Shown here: one piece after another, positions 9,603 to 19,527 of the stretch
Numbering within the stretch: position 1 is the first letter of the stretch
Layout of the letters: each line of letters opens with the position of its first letter
From: Chamaea fasciata
Lineage: Eukaryota; Chordata; Aves; Passeriformes; Sylviidae
NCBI GenBank assembly: GCA_029207755.1
Contig: JARCOQ010000077.1
Span: 62,001 to 126,000, forward strand
DNA: 64,000 nt
Direction: 5' to 3'
Program-made: the position numbers and the translations under genes
Notes under the pieces: model-generated
The model's database searches: none
What the model was told of the DNA's origin: nothing
Seen by the model: the letters and a program-made list of their open reading frames with translations, nothing else

Positions 9603-11511
9603 ATGTCAGTTTGCAGGTGGCAATTGTTCCTCCATGGGAAGCCAGGCTTCCTGCTTGTGGCAGCTTGCATCTGGAAGTAATCCTGTTCCGTTCGGGATTG
9701 TAGGTGGCCGGAGCCAGGTGCCCTGCTGAGGGAGTTGGGTACAAAGGATGGCCTGTTTCCAGGGGTAAATAAAGTCAGCTGCCCAGGTGCCTGATGTCAG
9801 TTTGTAGTAGGCCTTTGGCTCTCCAAGGGAAGCCAGGCTTCCAGCTTGTGGCAGCTTGCATCTGGAAGAAATCCTGTTCCGTTCGGGATTGTAGGTGGCC
9901 GAGGCCTGGTGCCCGGCAGAGGGAGTTGGGCACAAATGATGGCCTGTTTCCAGGGGTAAGTAAAGTCAGCTGCCCAGGTGCCTGATGTCAGTTTTAGGAG
10001 GCCTTTGGCCCTCCAAGAGCAGCCAGGCTTCCAGCTTGTGGTAGCTTGCATCTTGAAGAAATCCTGTTCTCTTTGGGATCGTAGGTGGCCGAGGCCTGGT
10101 GCCCGGCTAAGGGAGTTGGGAACAAAGGATGGCCTGTTTCCAGAAATAAGTAAAGTCAGCTGCCCAGGTGCCTGATGTCAGTTTGCAGGAGGCCTTTGGC
10201 CCTCCAAGGGAATCTAGTCTTCCAGTTTGTGGCAGCTTGCATCTGGAAGAAATCCTGTCCCGTTCGGGATTGTAGGTGTCCGTGGCCAGGTGCCCGGCAG
10301 AGGGAGTTGGGCAAAAAGGATGGCCTGTTTCCAGGGGTAAGTAAAATCAGCTGCCCAGGTGCCTGGTGTCAGTTTGTAGGAGGCCTTTGGCCATCCAAGG
10401 GAAGCCAGGCTTCCAGCTTGTGGCAGTTTGCATCTGGAAGAAATCCTGTTCCGTTCGGGATTGTAGGTGGCCGAGGCCAGGTGCCCGGCAGAGGGAGTTG
10501 GGCACAAATGGTGGCCTGTTTCCAGGGGTAAGTAAAGTCAGCTGCTCAGGTGCCTGATGTCAGTTTGTAGGAGGCCTTTGGCCCTCCATGGGAAGCTAAT
10601 CTTCCAGTTTGTGGCAGCTTGCATCTGGAAGAAATCCTGTTCCGTTCGGGATTGTAGGTGGCCGAAGCCAGGTGCCCGGCAGAGGGAGTTGGGCACAAAT
10701 GATGGACTGTTTCCAGAGGTTAGTAAAGTCAGCTGCCCAGGTGCCTTGAATCAGTTTGTAGCAGGCCTTTGGCCCTCCATGGGAAGCCAGGCTTCCAGCT
10801 TGTGGCAGCTTGCATCTGGAAGAAATCCTGTTTTGTTTGGGATTGTAGGTGGCCGAGGCCTGGTGCCCTGCTGCAGGAGTTGGGAACAAAGGATGGCCTG
10901 TTTCCAGGGGTAAGTAAAGTCAGCTGCCCAGGTGCCTGATGTCAGTTTGTAGGAGCCCTTTGGCCCTGCAAGGGAAGCAAGTCTTCCAGTTTGTGGCAGC
11001 TTGCATCGCGAAGAAATCCTGTTCTGTTCAGGATTGTGGGTGGCCGAGGCCAGGTGCCTGGCAGAGGGAGTTGGGCACAAATGATGGCCTGTTTCCAGGT
11101 GTTAGTAAAGTCAGCTGCCCAGGTGCCTGATGTCAGTTTGTAGCAGGCCTTTGACCCTCCATGGGAAGCCAGGCTTCCAGCTTGTGGCAGCTTGCATCTG
11201 GAAGAAATCCTGTTCCGTTCGGGATTGTAGGTGGCCGGACCTGGGTGCCCAGCAGAGGGAGTTTGGCAAAAATGATGGCCTTTTTCCAGGGGTAAGTAAA
11301 GTCAGCTGCCCAGGTGCCTGATGTCAGTTTGTAGGAGGCCTTTGGCCCTTCAAGGGAAACTAGTCTTCCAGATTGTGGCAGCTTGCATCTGGAAGAAATC
11401 CTGTTCCGTTTGGGATTGTAGGTGGCCGAGGCCTGGTGCCCGGCAGAGGGAGTTGGGCACAAATGATGGCCTGTTTCCAGGGGTAAGTAAAGTCAGCTGC
11501 CCAGGTGCCTG
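9603..11511. repeat. 11-mer HOR family, copy b (G1-G4, G8-G11, then altered)
   Basis: Monomers at 9603, 9794, 9985, 10175, 10366, 10557, 10748 and 10939 follow the order G1 G2 G3 G4 G8 G9 G10 G11. The next unit (11130) starts like G5 but its 3' half differs ('ggccggacctggg'). The unit at 11321 is not part of the set, and G6-G7 are missing. The array then enters the second copy of the long duplicated block. Positions 10557-11129 match 16853-17425 at a constant offset of 6296 bp. Confidence 0.8.
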
Positions 11512-14500
11512 ATGTCAGTTTGTAGCAGGCCTTTGGCTCTCCAAGTGATGCTAGTCTTCCTGTTCAATGCAGCTTCCATCTGGAAAAAATCCTATTCCGT
11601 TCAAGATTGTAGGTGGCCGAGGCCAGGTGCCCGGCAGAGGGAGTTGGTCAGAAAGGATGGCCTGTTTCCAGGGTAAGTAAAGTCAGCTGCCCAGGTGCCT
11701 GATGTCAGTTTGTAGGAGGCCTTTGGCCCTCCAAGGGATGCCAGGCTTCCAGCTTGTGGCAGCTTGCATCTGGAAGAATTCCTGTTCCGTTCGGGATTGT
11801 AGGTGGCCGGAGCCACGTGCCCAGCAGAGGGAGTTGGGCACAAATGATGGCCTATTTCCAAGGGTAAGTAAAGTCAGCTGCCAAGGTGCCTGATGTCAGT
11901 TTGTAGGAGGCCTTTGGCCCTCCATGGGAAGCCAGGCTTCCTGCCTGTGGCAGCTTGCATCTGGAAGAAATGCTGTTCCGTTCGGGATTGTAGGTGGCCG
12001 AGGCCTGGTGCCCGGCAGAGGGAGTTGGGCACAAAGGATGGCCTGTTTCCAGAAGTAAGTAAAGTCAGCTGCCCAGGTGCCTGATGTCAGTTTGTAGGAG
12101 GCCTTTGGCCCTTCAAGGGAAACTAGTCTTCCAGTTTGTGGCAGCTTGCATCTGGAAGAAATCCTGTTCCATTCGGGATTGTAGGTGGCCGAGGCCAGGT
12201 GCCCGGCAGAGGGAGTTGGGCACAAAGATGGCCTGTTTCCAGGGGTAAGTAAAGTCAGCTGCCCAGGTGCCTGATGTCAGTTTGTAGGAGGCCTTTAGCC
12301 CTGCAAGGGAAGCTAGTCTTCCAGTTTGTGGCAGCTTGCATCTGGAAGAAATCCTGTTCCGTTCGGGATTGTATGTGGCCGAGGTCAGGTGCCCGGCAGA
12401 GGGAGTTGGGAACAAAGGATGGCCTGTTTCCAGGGGTAAGTAAAGTTAGCTGCCCAGGTGCCTGATGTCAGTTTGTAGGAGGCCTTTGGCCCTCCAAGGG
12501 AAGCTAGTCTTCCAGTTTGTGGCAGCTTGCATCTGGAAGAAATGCTGTTCTGCTCATGATTGTAGGTGGCCAAGGCCAGGTGCCCGGCAGAGGGAGTTGG
12601 GCACAAATGATGGCCTGTTTCCAGGGGTAAGTAAAGTCAGCTGCCCAGGTGTCTGATGTCAGTTTTTAGCAGGCCTTTGGCCCTCCATGGGAAGCCTGGC
12701 TTCCAGCTTGCGGCAGCTTGCATCTGGAAGAAATGCTGTTCCGTTCGGGATTGTAGGTGGCCGAGGCCGGGTGCCCGGCAGAGGGAGTTGGGAACAAAGG
12801 ATGGCCTGTTTCCAGAGGTAAGTAAAGTCAGCTGCCCAGGTGCCTGATGTCAGTTTGTAGTAGGCCTTTGGCCCTCCATGGGAAGCCAGGCTTCCAGCTT
12901 GTGGCAGCTTGCATCTGGAAGAAATCCTGTTCCGTTTGGGATTGTAGGTGGCCGAGGCCTGGTGCCCGGCAGAGGGAGTTGGGCACAAATGATGGCCTGT
13001 TTCCAGGGCTAAGTAAAGTCAGCTGCCCAGGTGCCTGATGTCAGTTTGTAGGAGGCCTTTGGCCCTTCAAGGGAAACTAGTCTTCCAGTTTGTGGCAGCT
13101 TGCATCTGGAAGAAATCCTGTTCCATTCGGGATTGTAGGTGGCCGAGGCCAGGTGCCCAACAGAGGGAGTTGGGCACAAAGATGGCCTGTTTCCAGGGGT
13201 AAGTAAAGTCAGCTGCCCAGGTGCCTGATGTCAGTTTGTAGCAGGCCTTTAGCCCTGCAAGGGAAGCTAGTCTTCCAGTTTGTGGCAGCTTGCATCTGGA
13301 AGAAATCCTGTTCCGTTCGGGATTGTAGGTGGCCGAGGCCAGGTGCCCGGCAGAGGGAGTTGGGAACAAAGGATGGCCTGTTTCCAGGGGTAAGTAAAGT
13401 TAGCTGCCCAGGTGCCTGATGTCAGTTTGTAGGAGGCCTTTGGCCCTCCAAGGCAAGTAAGTCTTCCAGATTGTGGCAGCTTGCATCGCGAAGAAATCCT
13501 GTTCCGTTCGGGATTGTAGGTGTCCGAGGCCAGGTGCCCGGCAGAAAGAGTTGGGCACAAAGGATGGCCTGTTTCCAGGGGTAAGTAAATTCAGCTGCCC
13601 AGGTGCCTGATGTCAGTTTGTAGGAGGCCTTTGGCCCTCCAAGGGAAGCCAGTCTTCCAGTTTGTGGCAGCTTGCATCTGGAAGAAATCCTGTTCCATTC
13701 GGGATTGTAGGTGGCCGAGGCCTGGTGCCCGGCAGAGGGAGTTGGGCACAAATGATGGCCTGTTTCCATGGGTAAGTAAAGTCAGCTGCCAAGGTGCCTG
13801 ATGTCAGTTTGTAGCAGGCCTTTGGCCCTCCATGGGAAGCAAGGCTTCCAGCTTGTGGCAGCTTGCATCTGGAAGAAATCCTGTTCCGTTCGGGATTGTA
13901 GGTGGCCGAGGCCAGGTGCCCGGCAGAGGAAACTGGTCACAAAGGATGGCCTGTTTCCAGGGGTAAGTAAAGTCAGCTGCCCAGGTGCCTGATGTCAGTT
14001 TGCAGGTGGCAATTGTTCCTCCATGGGAAGCCAGGCTTCCTGCTTGTGGCAGCTTGCATCTGGAAGTAATCCTGTTCCGTTCGGGATTGTAGGTGGCCGG
14101 AGCCATGTGCCCTGCTGAGGGAGTTGGGTACAAAGGATGGCCAGTTTCCAGGGGTAAGTAAAGTCAGCTGCCCAGGTGCCTGATGTCAGTTTGTAGCAGG
14201 CCTTTGGCTTTTCAAGTGATGCTAGTCTTCCTGTTCAATGCAGCTTGCATCTGGAAAAAATCCTATTCCGTTCAAGATTGTAGGTTCCCGAAGCCGGGTG
14301 CCCGGCAGAGGGAATTGGGCACAAAGGATGGCCTGTTTCCAGGGTTAAGTAAAGTCAGCTCCCCAGGTGCCTGATGTCAGTTTGTAGGAGGCCTTTGGCC
14401 CTCCATGGGAAGCCAGGCTTCCAGCTTGTGGCACCTTGCATCTGGAAGAAATCCTGTTCCGTTCGGCATTATAGGTGGCCGAGGCCATGTGCCCAGCAGA

Positions 14501-14563
14501 CGGAGTTGGGCACAAAGATGGCCTGTTTCCAGGGGTAAGTAAAGTCAGCTGCCCAGGTGCCTG
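11512..14563. repeat. Long duplicated block, copy 2 (16 monomers)
   Basis: This is the second copy of 4642-7313, with two additional monomers in 13038-13609. It lies between copies b and c of the 11-mer HOR family, replacing the end of one HOR copy, so the HOR series is split by a block related to sequence about 7 kb upstream. One unit near 11661-11677 has lost one G between the pyrimidine tract and GTAAGTA. Confidence 0.85.
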
Positions 14564-16280
14564 ATGTCAGTTTGCAGGTGGCAATTGTTCCTCCATGGGA
14601 AGCCAGGCTTCCTGCTTGTGGCAGCTTGCATCTGGAAGTAATCCTGTTCCGTTCGGGATTGTAGGTGGCCGGAGCCAGGTGCCCTGCTGAGGGAGTTGGG
14701 TACAAAGGATGGCCTGTTTCCAGGGGTAAATAAAGTCAGCTGCCCAGGTGCCTGATGTCAGTTTGTAGTAGGCCTTTGGCTCTCCAAGGGAAGCCAGGCT
14801 TCCAGCTTGTGGCAGCTTGCATCTGGAAGAAATCCTGTTCCGTTCGGGATTGTAGGTGGCCGAGGCCTGGTGCCCGGCAGAGGGAGTTGGGCACAAATGA
14901 TGGCCTGTTTCCAGGGGTAAGTAAAGTCAGCTGCCCAGGTGCCTGATGTCAGTTTTAGGAGGCCTTTGGCCCTCCAAGAGCACCCAGGCTTCCAGCTTGT
15001 GGTAGCTTGCATCTTGAAGAAATCCTGTTCTGTTTGGGATCGTAGGTGGCCGAGGCCTGGTGCCCGGCTAAGGGAGTTGGGAACAAAGGATGGCCTGTTT
15101 CCAGAAATAAGTAAAGTCAGCTGCCCAGGTGCCTGATGTCAGTTTGCAGGAGGCCTTTGGCCTTCTAAGGGAATCTAGTCTTCCAGTTTGTGGCAGCTTG
15201 CATCTGGAAGAAATCCTGTCCCGTTCGGGATTGTAGGTGGCCGTGGCCAGGTGCCCGGCAGAGGGAGTTGGGCAAAAAGGATGGCCTGTTTCCAGGGGTA
15301 AGTAAAGTCAGCTGCCCAGGTGCCTGGTGTCAGTTTGTAGGAGGCCTTTGGCCATCCAAGGGAAGCCAGGCTTCCAGCTTGTGGCAGTTTGCATCTGGAA
15401 GAAATCCTGTTCCGTTCGGGATTGTAGGTGGCCGAGGCCAGGTGCCCGGCAGAGGGAGTTGGGCACAAATGGTGGCCTGTTTCCAGGGGTAAGTAAAGTC
15501 AGCTGCCCAGGTGCCTGATGTCAGTTTGTAGGAGGCCTTTGGCCCTCCATGGGAAGCTAATCTTCCAGTTTGTGGCAGCTTGCATCTGGAAGAAATCCTG
15601 TTCCGTTCGGGATTGTAGGTGGCCGGAGCCAGGTGCCCGGCAGAGGGAGTTGGGCACAAATGGTGGCCTGTTTCCAGGGGTAAGTAAAGTCAGCTGCCCA
15701 GGTGCCTGATGTCAGTTTGTAGCAGGCCTTTGACCCTCCATGGGAAGCCAGGCTTCCAGCTTGTGGCAGCTTGCATCTGGAAGAAATCCTGTTCCGTTTG
15801 GGATCGTAGGTGACCGAGGCCTGGTGCCCGGCTGAGGGTGTTGGGCACAAATGAGGGCCTGTTTCCAGGGGTAAGTAAAGTCAGCTGCCCAGGTGCCTGA
15901 TGTCAGTTTGTAGCAGGCCTTTGGCCCTTCAAGTGATGCTAGTCTTCCTGTTCAATGCAGCTTGCATCTGGAAAAAATCCTATTCCGTTCAAGATTGTAG
16001 GTTCCCGAAGCCGGGTGCCCGGCAGAGGGAATTGGGCACAAAGGATGGCCTGTTTCCAGGGGTAAGTAAAGTCAGCTGCCCAGGTGCCTGGTGTCAGTTT
16101 GTAGGATGCCTTTGGCCCTCCAAGGGAAGCCAGGCTTCCTACTTGTGGCAGCTTGCATCTGGAAGTAATCCTGTTCCGTTCGGGATTGTAGGTGGCCGAG
16201 GCCTGGTGCCCGGCAGAGGGAGTTGGGCAAAATGACGGCCTGTTTCCAGGGGTAAGTAAAGTCAGCTGCCCAGGTGCCTG
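14564..16280. repeat. 11-mer HOR family, copy c (9 monomers, lacks G10-G11)
   Basis: Monomers start at 14564 (G1), 14755 (G2), 14946 (G3), 15136 (G4), 15327 (G8), 15518 (G9), 15709 (G5), 15900 (G6) and 16090 (G7). G10 and G11 are absent. The G9 unit has an altered 3' half ('ggccggagcc', 'aaatggtgg') compared with G9 at 10557 and 18952, which fits a junction left by the deletion. Confidence 0.82.
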
Positions 16281-16471
16281 ATGTCAGTTTGCAGGTGGCA
16301 ATTGTTCCTCCATGGGAAGCCAGGCTTCCTGCTTGTGGCAGCTTGCATCTGGAAGTAATCCTGTTCCGTTCGGGATTGTAGGTGGCCGAGGCCTGGTGCC
16401 CGGCAGAGGGAGTTGGGCACAAATGATGGCCTGTTTCCAGGGGTAAGTAAAGTCAGCTGCCCAGGTGCCTG
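16281..16471. repeat. Hybrid monomer G1/G2
   Basis: The 5' part is G1 ('gcaggtggcaattg', and 'ggaagtaatcc' up to 16356). The 3' part is G2 ('ggccgaggcctgg' from 16389, then 'gcacaaatgatgg'). The exchange lies in the 32 bases 16357-16388, which both parents share. The result is the loss of one monomer's worth of DNA, the signature of unequal homologous exchange. Confidence 0.85.
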
Positions 16472-17997
16472 ATGTCAGTTTTAGGAGGCCTTTGGCCCTC
16501 CAAGAGCAGCCAGGCTTCCAGCTTGTGGTAGCTTGCATCTTGAAGAAATCCTGTTCTGTTTGGGATCGTAGGTGGCCGAGGCCTGGTGCCCGGCAGAGGG
16601 AGTTGGGAACAAAGGATGGCCTGTTTCCAGAAATAAGTAAAGTCAGCTGCCCAGGTGCCTGATGTCAGTTTGCAGGAGGCCTTTGGCCCTCCAAGGGAAT
16701 CTAGTCTTCCAGTTTGTGGCAGCTTGCATCTGGAAGAAATCCTGTCCCGTTCGGGATTGTAGGTGGCCGTGGCCAGGTGCCCGGCAGAGGGAGTTGGGCA
16801 AAAAGGATGGCCTGTTTCCAGGGGTAAGTAAAGTCAGCTGCTCAGGTGCCTGATGTCAGTTTGTAGGAGGCCTTTGGCCCTCCATGGGAAGCTAATCTTC
16901 CAGTTTGTGGCAGCTTGCATCTGGAAGAAATCCTGTTCCGTTCGGGATTGTAGGTGGCCGAAGCCAGGTGCCCGGCAGAGGGAGTTGGGCACAAATGATG
17001 GACTGTTTCCAGAGGTTAGTAAAGTCAGCTGCCCAGGTGCCTTGAATCAGTTTGTAGCAGGCCTTTGGCCCTCCATGGGAAGCCAGGCTTCCAGCTTGTG
17101 GCAGCTTGCATCTGGAAGAAATCCTGTTTTGTTTGGGATTGTAGGTGGCCGAGGCCTGGTGCCCTGCTGCAGGAGTTGGGAACAAAGGATGGCCTGTTTC
17201 CAGGGGTAAGTAAAGTCAGCTGCCCAGGTGCCTGATGTCAGTTTGTAGGAGCCCTTTGGCCCTGCAAGGGAAGCAAGTCTTCCAGTTTGTGGCAGCTTGC
17301 ATCGCGAAGAAATCCTGTTCTGTTCAGGATTGTGGGTGGCCGAGGCCAGGTGCCTGGCAGAGGGAGTTGGGCACAAATGATGGCCTGTTTCCAGGGGTTA
17401 GTAAAGTCAGCTGCCCAGGTGCCTGATGTCAGTTTGTAGCAGGCCTTTGACCCTCCATGGGAAGCCAGGCTTCCAGCTTGTGGCAGCTTGCATCTGGAAG
17501 AAATCCTGTTCCGTTTGGGATCGTAGGTGACCGAGGCCTGGTGCCCGGCTGAGGGTGTTGGGCACAAATGAGGGCCTGTTTCCAGGGGTAAGTAAAGTCA
17601 GCTGCCCAGGTGCCTGATGTCAGTTTGTAGCAGGCCTTTGGCCCTTCAAGTGATGCTAGTCTTCCTGTTCAATGCAGCTTGCATCTGGAAAAAATCCTAT
17701 TCCGTTCAAGATTGTAGGTTCCCGAAGCCGGGTGCCCGGCAGAGGGAATTGGGCACAAAGGATGGCCTGTTTCCAGGGGTAAGTAAAGTCAGCTGCCCAG
17801 GTGCCTGGTGTCAGTTTGTAGGATGCCTTTGGCCCTCCAAGGGAAGCCAGGCTTCCAGCTTGTGGCAGCTTGCATCTGGAAGTAATCCTGTTCCGTTCGG
17901 GATTGTAGGTGGCCGAGGCCTGGTGCCCGGCTGAGGGAGTTGGGCAAAATGACGGCCTGTTTCCAGGGGTAAGTAAAGTCAGTTGCCCAGGTGCCTG
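16281..17997. repeat. 11-mer HOR family, copy d (9 monomers, G1/G2 fused, G8 lost)
   Basis: The copy begins with a G1/G2 hybrid, then G3 (16472), G4 (16662), G9 (16853), G10 (17044), G11 (17235), G5 (17426), G6 (17617) and G7 (17807). The G4 unit ends in 'gctgctcagg', a marker of G8, so G4 and G8 were joined near their 3' ends when G8 was removed. G9 here and G9 at 18952 are 2099 bp apart, which is 11 monomers and is the basis for calling the ancestral unit an 11-mer. Confidence 0.82.
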
Positions 17998-19527
17998 ATG
18001 TCAGTTTGCAGGTGGCAATTGTTCCTCCATGGGAAGCCAGGCTTCCTGCTTGTGGCAGCTTGCATCTGGAAGTAATCCTGTTCCGTTCGGGACTGTAGGT
18101 GGCCGGAGCCAGGTGCCCTGCTGAGGGAGTTGGGTACAAAGGATGGCCTGTTTCCAGGGGTAAATAAAGTCAGCTGCCCAGGTGCCTGATGTCAGTTTGT
18201 AGTAGGCCTTTGGCTCTCCAAGGGAAGCCAGGCTTCCAGCTTGTGGCAGCTTGCATCTGGAAGAAATCCTGTTCCGTTCGGGATTGTAGGTGGCCGAGAC
18301 CTGGTGCCCGGCAGAGGGAGTTGGGCACAAATGATGGCCTGTTTCCAGGGGTAAGTAAAGTCAGCTGCCCAGGTGCCTGATGTCAGTTTTAGGAGGCCTT
18401 TGGCCCTCCAAGAGCAGCCAGGCTTCCAGCTTGTGGTAGCTTGCATCTTGAAGAAATCCTGTTCTGTTTGGGATCGTAGGTGGCCGAGGCCTGGTGCCCG
18501 GCTAAGGGAGTTGGGAACAAAGGATGGCCTGTTTCCAGAAATAAGTAAAGTCAGCTGCCCAGGTGCCTGATGTCAGTTTGCAGGAGGCCTTTGGCCCTCC
18601 AAGGGAATCTAGTCTTCCAGTTTGTGGCAGCTTGCATCTGGAAGAAATCCTGTCCCGTTCGGGATTGTAGGTGGCCGTGGCCAGGTGCCCGGCAGAGGGA
18701 GTTGGGCAAAAAGGATGGCCTGTTTCCAGGGGTAAGTAAAGTCAGCTGCCCAGGTGCCTGGTGTCAGTTTGTAGGAGGCCTTTGGCCATCCAAGGGAAGC
18801 CAGGCTTCCAGCTTGTGGCAGTTTGCATCTGGAAGAAATCCTGTTCCGTTCGGGATTGTAGGTGGCCGAGGCCAGGTGCCCGGCAGAGGGAGTTGGGCAC
18901 AAATGGTGGCCTGTTTCCAGGGGTAAGTAAAGTCAGCTGCTCTGGTGCCTGATGTCAGTTTGTAGGAGGCCTTTGGCCCTCCATGGGAAGCTAATCTTCC
19001 AGTTTGTGGCAGCTTGCATCTGGAAGAAATCCTGTTCCGTTCGGGATTGTAGGTGGCCGAAGCCAGGTGCCCGGCAGAGGGAGTTGGGCACAAATGATGG
19101 ACTGTTTCCAGAGGTTAGTAAAGTCAGCTGCCCAGGTGCCTTGAATCAGTTTGTAGCAGGCCTTTGGCCCTCCATGGGGGGAAGCCAGGCTTCCAGCTTG
19201 TGGCAGCTTGCATCTGGAAGAAATCCTGTTTTGTTTGGGATTGTAGGTGGCCGAGGCCTGGTGCCCTGCTGCAGGAGTTGGGAACAAAGGATGGCCTGTT
19301 TCCAGGGGTAAGTAAAGTCAGCTGCCCAGGTGCCTGATGTCAGTTTGTAGGAGCCCTTTGGCCCTGCAAGGGAATCAAGTCTTCCAGTTTGTGGCAGCTT
19401 GCATCGCGAAGAAATCCTGTTCTGTTCAGGATTGTGGGTGGCCGAGGCCAGGTGCCTGGCAGAGGGAGTTGGGCACAAATGATGGCCTGTTTCCAGGGGT
19501 TAGTAAAGTCAGCTGCCCAGGTGCCTG
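17998..19527. repeat. 11-mer HOR family, copy e (G1-G4, G8-G11)
   Basis: Units at 17998, 18189, 18380, 18570, 18761, 18952, 19143 and 19337 read G1 G2 G3 G4 G8 G9 G10 G11. The next unit (19528) begins like G5 and then departs, so the HOR series ends here. The G10 copy has six G residues at 19176-19181 where the other copies have three, which shifts all later offsets by 3 bp. Confidence 0.82.
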
